From assembly GCA_030040475.1 (NCBI GenBank), contig JASHTQ010000467.1, positions 1 through 7,167 on the forward strand: 7,167 nt of DNA, written 5' to 3'. Positions 1 to 5,896 of the stretch are shown one piece after another. Numbering within the stretch: the stretch's first letter is position 1; every line of letters starts with the position of its first letter. This DNA comes from Streptosporangiaceae bacterium (GTDB lineage Bacteria; Actinomycetota; Actinomycetes; Streptosporangiales; Streptosporangiaceae). The notes under the pieces were generated by a model. That model made no database searches and was not told the DNA's origin. It was given only the letters and a program-made list of their open reading frames with translations. The translations under genes and the position numbers were made by a program.

Positions 1-165
1 AAGGCGACCATGCGCGACCGCGCCGCGATCACGCGCTTCTTCGACGGGCTCGACCTGATCGACCCTGGCGTCGTGCAACCTCAGCAGTGGCGCCCCGGCC
101 CTCGCCCCGACCCGGACGCCCCCGCCCAGGTGACAGCCTGGTGCGGAGTCGCCAGGAAGCGCTAG
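1..165 (+). CDS. DUF574 SAM-dependent methyltransferase, C-terminal end (partial)
   Basis: The first frame is open from the left edge to TAG at 163-165 and gives the last 54 residues of a longer protein; the start lies outside the window. The stretch FFDGLDLIDPGVV followed by a QQWRP motif, a Pro/Asp-rich linker and a final WCGVARKR is the usual ending of the actinobacterial DUF574 / Methyltransf_19 (PF04672) family of putative S-adenosylmethionine-dependent methyltransferases. The SAM-binding core is not in view, and the substrate of this family is generally unknown. The last codons (GVARKR plus stop) form the first unit of a 20-bp tandem repeat that continues past the stop. The family call rests on recognition of this tail only. 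Confidence 0.78.
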   Translation, partial: KATMRDRAAITRFFDGLDLIDPGVVQPQQWRPGPRPDPDAPAQVTAWCGVARKR

Positions 166-226
166 CAGTCGCCAGGAAGGGCTGGGAGTCGCCAGGAAGC
201 GCTGGGAGTCGCCGGGAGGCGCTAGC
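147..226. repeat. Four-copy 20-bp tandem repeat at the methyltransferase stop
   Basis: Four head-to-tail 20-bp units lie at 147-166, 167-186, 187-206 and 207-226, built on AGTCGCCAGGAAGCGCTGGG with few differences. Unit 1 is the coding end of the methyltransferase gene, including its TAG stop. Units 2 to 4 are non-coding copies, so the array looks like slippage amplification of the gene's 3' end. Units 1 and 4 carry GCTAGC where units 2 and 3 have GCTGGG. The period is not a multiple of three, so the array cannot encode a repeated peptide in one frame. Confidence 0.9.
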
Positions 227-254
227 CCGCCGGGCCGCCGCGGGCGCTGGCGCG
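218..254 (+). terminator. Possible GC-rich hairpin after the methyltransferase gene
   Basis: GCCCGC at 225-230 pairs with GCGGGC at 240-245 around a 9-nt loop. The stem can be extended outward imperfectly, with a small bulge, to about 218 and 254. There is no T-tract, which is common for actinobacterial terminators but also makes the call weak in such GC-rich DNA. It lies between the methyltransferase stop and the promoter of the next gene, where a terminator would be expected. Confidence 0.3.
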
Positions 255-259
255 CCTCA

Positions 260-265
260 TATAGT
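260..265 (+). promoter_or_regulatory. -10 box (TATAGT) of a probable leaderless promoter for the HAD gene
   Basis: TATAGT fits the TANNNT -10 consensus and stands out in very GC-rich DNA. Its last base is 6 nt before the G of the GTG at 272, so transcription would begin at or next to the start codon. No purine-rich ribosome site is placed before the GTG. Both facts fit a leaderless mRNA, common in actinobacteria. No convincing -35 element is seen. Confidence 0.55.
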
Positions 266-271
266 GCCGGT

Positions 272-1033
272 GTGACTTCAACTGCGCCGGTCAGTGCGAT
301 CCTCCTCGACGCGGGCGGGGTCCTGCTGTTCCCCGAACCTGACCTCACGCTGCCGTCGCTGCGCGCCGCGGGCCTCTCGCCCGACCTGACCACGCTGGAG
401 CGGGCGCACTACCGGGCGATGCTGGGCCAGGACCTGGCCGCCACGCCGCCGACCCCGGAAACCTGGCGGCATGACTACCTGCTCGGCTACGTCACCGCGT
501 GCGGCGTGGCAGAGAGCCAGTGCGCCGCGCTCGCCGCCGAGCTAGCCCCGGCGTTCACCGGCCTGAGCTGGGCGTACGCCGGCACCGGGACGCTGGACGG
601 CCTACGCGCCCTGGCCGCCCTGGGCCTGCCGCTCGGCATCGTGTCCAACTCCGACGGCACCGTCCAGGGCCAGCTCCTCGCCGCGGGCCTCTGCTACGTC
701 CCGGCCGAACCGACCACACCGGCCGAACTGACCACACCGGCCACACCGCCCGCAGGCGGAGCCGGTGTCCCCGTCGGCGTCATCGTCGACTCCGCGGTGG
801 TCGGCGTCGCCAAGCCCGATCCCGCCATCTTCGGCATCGCGCTCGACGCGCTCGGCGTGCCCGCGAGCAGCACCGTGCTTTTCGTCGGCGACAGCCTGAG
901 GTACGACGTGGCCGGCGCGATCGCCGCGGGCCTGCAGCCGGTCCACTTCGACCCGTACGGCTACTGCCCGGCGCCCGACGGACACAGGCACGCCTCCAGC
1001 CTGCTCGGCCTGGCCGCCCAGATCGGGGCATAA
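272..1033 (+). CDS. HAD-family hydrolase
   Basis: A 253-aa cytoplasmic protein of the haloacid dehalogenase superfamily, whose members usually hydrolyse phosphate esters through an aspartyl intermediate. All four HAD motifs are visible: motif I ILLDAGGVLL with nucleophile D13, motif II IVSNSDG with S125, motif III lysine K181 in GVAKPDPAIF, and motif IV FVGDSLRYDVAGA with D207 and D212. The helical cap would lie between motifs I and II. The +2 acid/base Asp of phosphatase HADs is Gly15 here, so the chemistry may not be a standard phosphatase reaction. Residues about 143-167 are a Pro/Thr/Ala-rich insert made of a short tandem repeat. The start is GTG at 272, chosen because it precedes motif I by the expected distance and follows a TATAGT box. 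The substrate is unknown. Confidence 0.85.
   Translation: MTSTAPVSAILLDAGGVLLFPEPDLTLPSLRAAGLSPDLTTLERAHYRAMLGQDLAATPPTPETWRHDYLLGYVTACGVAESQCAALAAELAPAFTGLSWAYAGTGTLDGLRALAALGLPLGIVSNSDGTVQGQLLAAGLCYVPAEPTTPAELTTPATPPAGGAGVPVGVIVDSAVVGVAKPDPAIFGIALDALGVPASSTVLFVGDSLRYDVAGAIAAGLQPVHFDPYGYCPAPDGHRHASSLLGLAAQIGA
701..745 (+). repeat. 18-bp in-frame tandem repeat inside the HAD gene
   Basis: CCGGCCGAACCGACCACA at 701-718 is repeated at 719-736 with a single change, and a partial third copy follows at 737-745. The 18-bp period keeps the frame and encodes PAEPTT, PAELTT, PATPP. It lengthens a loop between HAD motif II and the strand before motif III. Confidence 0.85.
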
Positions 1034-1100
1034 CCGCAGGTCCCGAACGTCCGGCGAAGCGTAATGCAACCTTAAGGCGGCGCCCGTTAAGCGTGCGTAG

Positions 1101-1259
1101 GCACCCCACTACGTCCGGTTCACCTTCGACGCCTTCCGGGACATGATCGAGGCCGTCGGCGGGCGGAACGCCCGGTTGATCGGTTCCACGGCGCGAACAA
1201 ATCCCTTCTGCGCTGACGATAAACTACGGGCTTGGCGCGAGCACGGCTGGAAAGGTTGA
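1101..1259 (+). pseudogene. Short open fragment, possible DUF397-like remnant
   Basis: This stretch between the HAD gene and proS is open from just after a TAG at 1098 to TGA at 1257-1259. It reads like protein rather than noise: HYVRFTFDAFRDMIEAVGG, then a charged tail ending REHGWKG. The motif hydrophobic-R-F-T-x-x-A-F/W recalls the end of DUF397 domains, and the overlapping frame just upstream reads LSVRRHP, as if a frameshift had broken a longer ORF. The only ATG (1143) falls in the middle of the motif, and I see no ribosome site for it. The DUF397 resemblance is weak and the stretch may simply be intergenic DNA. Confidence 0.22.
1220..1225 (+). promoter_or_regulatory. Candidate -10 box (TAAACT) for proS
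   Basis: TAAACT fits TANNNT and sits in a small A/T-rich patch about 46 nt before the proS start, giving a predicted transcript start near 1232 and a leader of about 40 nt. The hexamer at the expected -35 position does not resemble TTGACA; a TTGATC at 1176 is too far upstream. The box overlaps the 3' part of the short open fragment described at 1101-1259. Confidence 0.4.
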
Positions 1260-1271
1260 GGGTCTTAGATC

Positions 1272-3017
1272 ATGCGTTGGTCCACCATGCATATCCCGAC
1301 GTTGCGCGACGACCCGGCGGATGCCGGTGCGCCCAGCCACCGCCTGTTGCTCCGTGCCGGATACATCCGCCAGCTGATGGCCGGGCACTACTCGATGCTG
1401 CCCTTCGGCCAGCGGGTCAGGCTCAAGGTCATCGGGATCATCAGGGAGGAGATGGACCGGGTCGGGGCGCAGGAGATCCTGATGCCGATCATGCACCCGG
1501 GCGAGTTGTGGCAGCGCAGCGGCCGCTGGGCGGTGATGGGCGAGGAGATGTTCCGGCTCCGCGACCGCAAAGGCGCCGACCTGGCCCTCGGCATGACCCA
1601 CGAGGAGATCGTCTCCACCCTGGCCACCGAGCTCGAGTCCTACCGCGACCTGCCGCAGATGTGGTACCAGTTCCAGACCAAGCTGCGCGACGAGCCGCGG
1701 CCCAAGGCCGGCCTGATGCGCACCCGCGAGTTCACCATGAAGGACTCCTACAGCTTCGACCTCGGCTGGGACGAGCTCGACGTGTCCTTCAACCGCCACC
1801 GCGAGGCCTACGAGCGGTCCTTCGAGCGCCTCGGCATCCCCGCCATCCAGGCCGAGGCGTCCAACGGCACGATGGGCGGCTCGGATTCGATCGAGTTCGT
1901 CTGCCCCGCGCAGGCCGGCGAGGACACCGTCATCCACTGCCCGAACTGCGGCTACGCGGCCAACATAGAAAAGGCCACCTCCCAGCTGGCGCCCGTAGAT
2001 GATTATTCCGAACGAACGGTGGTGCTTCCAGCCCCCGAATCTTTCCCGACCCCCGGCGTGCGGACCATCGAAGACCTCGCCACCGGGTACCAGGCCCCGG
2101 CCGACCGGCAGGTCAAGACCCTCGTCTACTTCATCGACGGCACCCTCACCCTGGTCCTGCTGCGCGGCGACCACGCGCTGAACGAGCAGAAGCTCATCGA
2201 CGCCACCGCCGCGGCCGCGATCCGGCCCGCGCAGCCCGAGGAGATCCGTGCCGCGCTCGGCGCGCTGCCGGGCAGCCTCGGCGCGGTCGGTGCTCTGTCT
2301 CCCAAAGTCAGGGCGCACCCGGTCCTCGCCGACGAGGCGCTGCGCGGCAGGCGCGGCATGTACACCGGCGCCAACGTCGACGACACCCACCTGCGCGGCG
2401 TAGACGTCGAGCGGGACATCGCCGTCGGCAACTGGGCGGACCTGCGCGAGGCGGCGCAGGGCGAGGCGTGCGCCCGCTGCGGCGAGCCGCTGCAGGCGCT
2501 GCGCGGCATCGAGGTCGGGCACATCTTCAAGCTCGGCTACAAGTTCAGCGACGCGCTCGGGATCAGCGTGTCCGGCCCGGACGGCAAGCCGCTGCGCCCG
2601 GTCATGGGCTGCTACGGGATCGGCGTCGAGCGGGCGATGGCCACGATCGTCGAGGTCCACCACGATGAGAAGGGCATCATCTGGCCGGCCGCGGTCGCGC
2701 CGTTCGAGGCCGTGGTCGTGATCGCCCAGCAGGACGACCCGGCCGTCGCGGACGCGGGGGAGAAGGTGTACCAGGCGCTGCTCGACGCGGGAGTGGAGGT
2801 CATCGTGGACGACAGGAAGGTACGCGCCGGCGTCAAGTTCAGCGACGCCGAACTTGTCGGCATCCCGTTCCGCGTCACGGTCGGCAAACGAGGTCTGGCC
2901 ACCGGGACCGCCGAGCTGACCGACCGCGCCACCGGCTCCACCGCACAGATCGCGCTGGATGAGCTGCCGGGGCACGTGCGCGAGAAGGTGGCGATCGCCA
3001 TCGCCGCGCACCGCTGA
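1272..3017 (+). CDS. proS: Prolyl-tRNA synthetase
   Basis: Class II aminoacyl-tRNA synthetase that charges tRNA-Pro with proline using ATP in the cytoplasm. The 581-aa length fits bacterial-type ProRS carrying an editing (INS) domain. Motif 1 lies around residues 37-76 (GHYSMLPFGQRV to LMPIMHP). The THEE motif is at 109-112, motif 2 is at about 150-163 (RTREFTMKDSYSFD), and motif 3 is GCYGIGVERA at 447-456. Cysteine pairs CPNC (223-226) and CARC (400-403) bracket the INS region and probably form a zinc knuckle. The anticodon-binding domain spans about 475-570, with VDDRKVRAGVKFSDAELVGIP. ATG 1272 is chosen because MRWSTMHIPTLRDDPADA matches the normal family N-terminus, with a GAGGG ribosome site at 1258-1262. 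The ParB-like gene follows 8 bp downstream. A more A/T-rich patch at about 1963-2045 encodes the linker into the INS domain. Confidence 0.97.
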   Translation: MRWSTMHIPTLRDDPADAGAPSHRLLLRAGYIRQLMAGHYSMLPFGQRVRLKVIGIIREEMDRVGAQEILMPIMHPGELWQRSGRWAVMGEEMFRLRDRKGADLALGMTHEEIVSTLATELESYRDLPQMWYQFQTKLRDEPRPKAGLMRTREFTMKDSYSFDLGWDELDVSFNRHREAYERSFERLGIPAIQAEASNGTMGGSDSIEFVCPAQAGEDTVIHCPNCGYAANIEKATSQLAPVDDYSERTVVLPAPESFPTPGVRTIEDLATGYQAPADRQVKTLVYFIDGTLTLVLLRGDHALNEQKLIDATAAAAIRPAQPEEIRAALGALPGSLGAVGALSPKVRAHPVLADEALRGRRGMYTGANVDDTHLRGVDVERDIAVGNWADLREAAQGEACARCGEPLQALRGIEVGHIFKLGYKFSDALGISVSGPDGKPLRPVMGCYGIGVERAMATIVEVHHDEKGIIWPAAVAPFEAVVVIAQQDDPAVADAGEKVYQALLDAGVEVIVDDRKVRAGVKFSDAELVGIPFRVTVGKRGLATGTAELTDRATGSTAQIALDELPGHVREKVAIAIAAHR

Positions 3018-3025
3018 GGTCCGCG

Positions 3026-3286
3026 ATGGCTCAGGCCGTGACCTGGCTTGCCAAGCCGGAGAAGCACGACTTCCAGGCCGCGGAAGACTACCTGTCGCTG
3101 ATCATGTCGCTGAAGGACGCGGCCACCTACGACCTGGCCAAGGTCTACGCCGGCCAGCCCCTGTCGCCCATCCTGCTGCTTCGCGGCAGCGATCGCGGCC
3201 CGCTGGTCGTCGCCGACGGCTACCACCGCGTCTGTGCCAGCTACTGGACCGACGAGAACACCGACATCCCCTGCATCCTGGTTTAG
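3026..3286 (+). CDS. Small ParB/sulfiredoxin-fold-like protein
   Basis: An 86-aa protein with no signal peptide or membrane segment. The centre reads PLSPILLLRG, followed by LVVADGYHR (residues 60-68) and YWTDENTDIPC. The hydrophobic strand followed by DGYHR resembles the strand and G-x-x-R core of the ParB/Srx-like fold, and similar small actinobacterial proteins carry an ADGYHRVCASY signature. There is no helix-turn-helix, so it is not a chromosome-partition ParB; its function is unknown. Its GAGG ribosome site (3016-3019) overlaps the proS stop, and only 8 bp separate the genes, so it is probably cotranscribed and translationally coupled with proS. Its TAG stop overlaps tail-to-tail by 4 bp with the converging gene on the other strand. 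A broken second copy of its 3' end lies at 6075-6197. Confidence 0.75.
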   Translation: MAQAVTWLAKPEKHDFQAAEDYLSLIMSLKDAATYDLAKVYAGQPLSPILLLRGSDRGPLVVADGYHRVCASYWTDENTDIPCILV

Positions 3287-3314
3287 CCGGTAACCTGGTT
3301 AGCCGGTAACTGTC
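3283..3314. repeat. 16-bp tandem duplication at the convergent gene junction
   Basis: TTAGCCGGTAACCTGG at 3283-3298 is followed at once by TTAGCCGGTAACTGTC at 3299-3314, with the first 12 bases identical. The first unit contains the stop codons of both converging genes; the second adds codons to the C-terminus of the - strand protein. The two units can also fold into an imperfect stem (CCGGTAACC against GGTTAGCCGG) that could act as a weak two-way terminator. It marks the left border of the lower-GC cassette. Confidence 0.8.
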
Positions 3315-4110
3315 TGGGCCTCGCTGTGCGTTCCAGGCGGGCTAGCATCTGCTCCAGCCATTCATCGTGGTCGGCGCTGGTACGTCCGTCGAGCAACGTG
3401 TTCCGCAGCCGTCCCACCGGCTGCGGTGATTCCTCGATGAGATGCTCTATCAGGTTGTGCATGAGTTCTACGTCGGAAAAGCCAGCGTCAGTTCTGTTGC
3501 GGTCTATCCCCTTGAGCAGGCTCTTTATCTGCGCAATATCATCTTGAGTCTGGCTGATCATGGCCGCCAGGGCTTTCTCGCCGCTCATGTTCATGCTGTC
3601 AAGCGCGACCAGAGAAGTTGCCTCGGCCACGACATTGCGGGGCTGATACCCGCCGGTCAGGACGGACGCAACGAACTGCTGAAGCCGAATCTTCACCTGC
3701 CGCGCTTGGGCGAGGGTGATCGTTCCTTCGTCTCCTATAACAATTGCCCGGTCGTGCGCGGTGTCGAACGTAAGATTGCGTGCTTTGTCAATGAGCGTGA
3801 CCAGCGGGCGGTTCAGGCTGTGCGCGACGCCAAGCTCGTAGTAGACATTCGCGTTCGCGCCGGTAAGATCCGCGAAAACCATCCGCGACTGTAGTATCGC
3901 CCGGACGATCTGATGGGTGATCATCCCCGGCTCACCGATGTCGTCGGCACGAGTGACTGTCAGCTTGTGCTCTTCCAGAACTTCGCCGATAACGCTCTGC
4001 AGCTCATCAGCACGATTGCGGACCTGGCTTCCCTCAGCCCCTAGCGGGGTGATGAAGAAGCAGTCGCCGGGGGTAGCGCCAGCGGTCTCGGATTCGGCGG
4101 AGGCAGTCAT
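3283..4110 (-). CDS. Nucleoside 2-deoxyribosyltransferase-like (TIR/DRHyd-like) domain protein
   Basis: A 275-aa soluble protein. The N-terminal domain (about 16-125) opens with CFFITPLGAEGS, then RADDIGEPGMITHQIVRAIL (54-73), VFADLTGANANVYYELGVAH (78-97) and RPLVTLI. The D-L-T-G...Y-E-L-G-x-A/H pattern matches nucleoside 2-deoxyribosyltransferase-like proteins; D81 and E92 would be the substrate-binding and nucleophilic positions by analogy. This fold is related to TIR-type enzymes that cleave nucleosides or NAD. Residues about 170-260 are helical and charged, perhaps for oligomerisation, and match nothing I recognise. ATG 4110 has an upstream AGGGCAGGGA purine-rich site. It starts 32 bp after the AlbA_2 gene stop, so the two are probably one operon. 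The tail contains a TTA leucine codon (L268), rare in such genomes, inside the 16-bp duplication. Catalysis versus mere ligand sensing is undecided. Confidence 0.75.
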   Translation of the reverse strand: MTASAESETAGATPGDCFFITPLGAEGSQVRNRADELQSVIGEVLEEHKLTVTRADDIGEPGMITHQIVRAILQSRMVFADLTGANANVYYELGVAHSLNRPLVTLIDKARNLTFDTAHDRAIVIGDEGTITLAQARQVKIRLQQFVASVLTGGYQPRNVVAEATSLVALDSMNMSGEKALAAMISQTQDDIAQIKSLLKGIDRNRTDAGFSDVELMHNLIEHLIEESPQPVGRLRNTLLDGRTSADHDEWLEQMLARLERTARPRQLPANQVTG

Positions 4111-4142
4111 TTCTGTTGTCCCTGCCCTTCTCCGTTACCGGC

Positions 4143-5624
4143 TCAGTCCCGGGCCGTGCTTCGCATGTGCTGGATCTGCGCCGGGCCGCGAAGAGGACGC
4201 GTCGCATTTCCGTACCTGACATAGAACACATCCTGGTCAGTGCTCGTGTTGGCCCAGAACCAGGTGTTCGGCTGCGAAATCACGACAGCGGCGATTCTCA
4301 ATGCTCCAAGCCGGAGCGAGTGAATTTCTATCCATGGATCGGGTGGAGGCGTGATCGAGTTGCTGAGCAGTGACCTGAGCCGGCGCTCGAATTCATCCCA
4401 GCTAACTTTCTTGCCGTCGATCGTCGTATCCACGCCTACCGCGATATATTTCCCGACCTCAACGGCATCCGGATTATAGTTCCGCGCGTCGTCGAGCGAT
4501 GCCCGGTCAGCCTCAATAACTCCGATGAGCAGGACTCCGCCGTTAGCGTTAAGGAATCCCGTGCAGGTCTTGGTGATCGCGTCGCGCACTCCCTTTGCCC
4601 GGCCCGCTTGCTCGGCCGCGGTCTGATGCCGCGGCTCGGGCTCGCCCAGCGGGATTGCCGTGAACGCAGATCCCTTGATCTCAAGGTTCGGAGACTCCTC
4701 CTGCTGCAGGAGTTCGTCGATCTCAAGCACCGGCCGCAGTCGCGGTGCGGGAACTGAGTTCTTGGGCGGCGGAAGCAGGGCCTCTGTTCGGTCGACAGGA
4801 CCGAACAGAGTCGACAGCGCGGTATCCGTGTTAGTGGCGAAGAAAGGCTCGCCCAGAACCGAGAGCCGCGGCTGCAGATCTCGGGCGAGGACTTCGTACC
4901 TTTCTGGTTTGAATCGCCCGCTGATGAGGTAAGGGCTGGCGCCAAGAGTGCGGTAGATGGACGTCCCATAGACGTGCGGCGTAGTGGTGACGACTCTGAT
5001 CAGCTCCATCTCGAGCGTGGCCTTCGCCCGTTCGTTCGGAAGAAGCTCCGATAGAGATAGCCAGATGAAGAACTTAATTCCGGTCGCGCCTGCTGCGAGC
5101 TGCGCGATGACCTGTCGCCTGGAGAGAGTATCCAGATCCTTCGGCAGGTCTCCATACAGGGTACCGCTGGTAAGCAGGTCCCCGCCAAGCTCCAGTATTT
5201 CGTCCACATCGGCGGGGCTCACCCGGGTCGGCCACAGATAATGATGCAGCGTAGCCTGTACAACGAATGTTGAGAGGGATAGATCGAGTCTTATCTGTGG
5301 ATTGGTCCGCGCCTCGTGGCTGAGCGCCCGCCACAAATCATCCGTGTTCTTCCCGGCTGGAATCCAGACCTTCATCAAGAGGTCTGGCTTACGCTGGAGC
5401 TCCCAGAGGGTGTACGAGCGGACTCCAACAGTCGCGTTCGCGCGGTCGATTATCTGCAATGCCGTGGCGCGATGATATCTAGGCTGAAACCCGATGGTGA
5501 GGAATGCGAGGTCTTCCTGGGCCGCCTGGCGGTGAAGGTCTGGGTGCCACAGCACGGTCGCAAGCTGATCGTCGCGCCGCGACTGATCTAGCTCGGTGAA
5601 CTGAGTCTCGCTCGCCATATCCAT
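4143..5624 (-). CDS. Schlafen-type AlbA_2 domain protein with novel duplicated N-terminal region
   Basis: About 493 aa from ATG 5624; the frame stays open to a TTG at 5663 (506 aa). I prefer the ATG because the TTG start would place a perfect 25-bp palindrome in coding sequence; ATG 5618 is also possible, and no start has a strong ribosome site. The C-terminal region (about 307-480) is a Schlafen AlbA_2 domain (PF04326 type): ESPNLEIKG (310-318), AITKTCTGFLNANGG, VLLIGVIE, and a late FYVRYGNATRP (467-477). E310, E315 and K317 have the spacing of the acidic nuclease residues described in Schlafen proteins, while the Asp usual after the IGV strand is Glu371. The N-terminal part (about 39-251) is unfamiliar and seems to hold two related alpha/beta units. 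No helicase, transmembrane segment or signal peptide is seen. Base composition is lower in G+C than the flanks. RNA/DNA binding or RNA cleavage is an inference from the family. Confidence 0.72.
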   Translation of the reverse strand: MDMASETQFTELDQSRRDDQLATVLWHPDLHRQAAQEDLAFLTIGFQPRYHRATALQIIDRANATVGVRSYTLWELQRKPDLLMKVWIPAGKNTDDLWRALSHEARTNPQIRLDLSLSTFVVQATLHHYLWPTRVSPADVDEILELGGDLLTSGTLYGDLPKDLDTLSRRQVIAQLAAGATGIKFFIWLSLSELLPNERAKATLEMELIRVVTTTPHVYGTSIYRTLGASPYLISGRFKPERYEVLARDLQPRLSVLGEPFFATNTDTALSTLFGPVDRTEALLPPPKNSVPAPRLRPVLEIDELLQQEESPNLEIKGSAFTAIPLGEPEPRHQTAAEQAGRAKGVRDAITKTCTGFLNANGGVLLIGVIEADRASLDDARNYNPDAVEVGKYIAVGVDTTIDGKKVSWDEFERRLRSLLSNSITPPPDPWIEIHSLRLGALRIAAVVISQPNTWFWANTSTDQDVFYVRYGNATRPLRGPAQIQHMRSTARD

Positions 5625-5640
5625 CCAGTCCGTAGATACG

Positions 5641-5665
5641 AGTTGCGGGTCCAAGACCCGCAACT
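5641..5665. promoter_or_regulatory. Perfect 25-bp palindrome before the AlbA_2 gene, candidate operator
   Basis: AGTTGCGGGTC (5641-5651) and GACCCGCAACT (5655-5665) are exact inverted repeats around CAA. The site lies 17-41 nt upstream of the preferred ATG and downstream of the candidate promoter, where a dimeric repressor or an RNA hairpin could control the two-gene operon. It is not followed by a T-tract in the direction of transcription, so a simple terminator is less likely. It is not a LexA-type box. Confidence 0.6.
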
Positions 5666-5704
5666 GCTAGATACCTGAGGATACCGCCACCAATCGTGCA
5701 GTGA

Positions 5705-5710
5705 ATCCTA
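5705..5710 (-). promoter_or_regulatory. Candidate -10 box (TAGGAT) for the two-gene - strand operon
   Basis: Read on the - strand, TAGGAT fits the actinobacterial TANNNT consensus. It predicts transcription from about 5698 and a leader of about 74 nt to ATG 5624, carrying the 25-bp palindrome. No clear TTGACA-like -35 hexamer is seen 17-18 nt upstream. Confidence 0.4.
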
Positions 5711-5896
5711 GGGTGTTGGCGCACATCCACTATGGCGCGACCATTCGCGGTAGCGGGTTATGCCTGGGCCGCCTGTGACAGATCAACGCTGTCGTGACCA
5801 TTGGGTCGGAATACGGGTGTCCAGACCAGGCCGTCGGACAGCCTGCTATCCCGCCAAGCGGCCGCGCCCCAGCAGTGCACCCCCCAAAGCCCCCCG
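5711..5896. other. Intergenic stretch upstream of the - strand operon
   Basis: No gene is supported here on either strand. The open frames are short, lack ribosome sites, and run into the tandem repeats that follow. A GTGACC at 5792 and a later CCAGGCC weakly recall the 5' part of the ParB-like gene (3048-3081), so a highly decayed 5' half of the second copy could lie here, but the match is too short to rely on. A C-rich run at 5880-5895 precedes the minisatellite. Confidence 0.5.

Noticed and set aside
1071..1091. CTTAA ... TTAAG inverted repeat after the HAD gene as terminator
   Set aside because: The 5-bp A/T-rich arms around an 11-nt unpaired centre are too weak for a terminator.
499..1146. 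215-codon + strand open frame overlapping the HAD gene
   Set aside because: It is an Arg-rich frame shadow of the HAD gene, which has all four catalytic motifs in its own frame.
1224..3011. Long 595-codon open frame opposite proS
   Set aside because: It lies wholly antisense to a clearly functional proS; its Arg/Gly/Asp/Leu-rich composition is the usual by-product of GC-rich codon bias, and it shows no domain.
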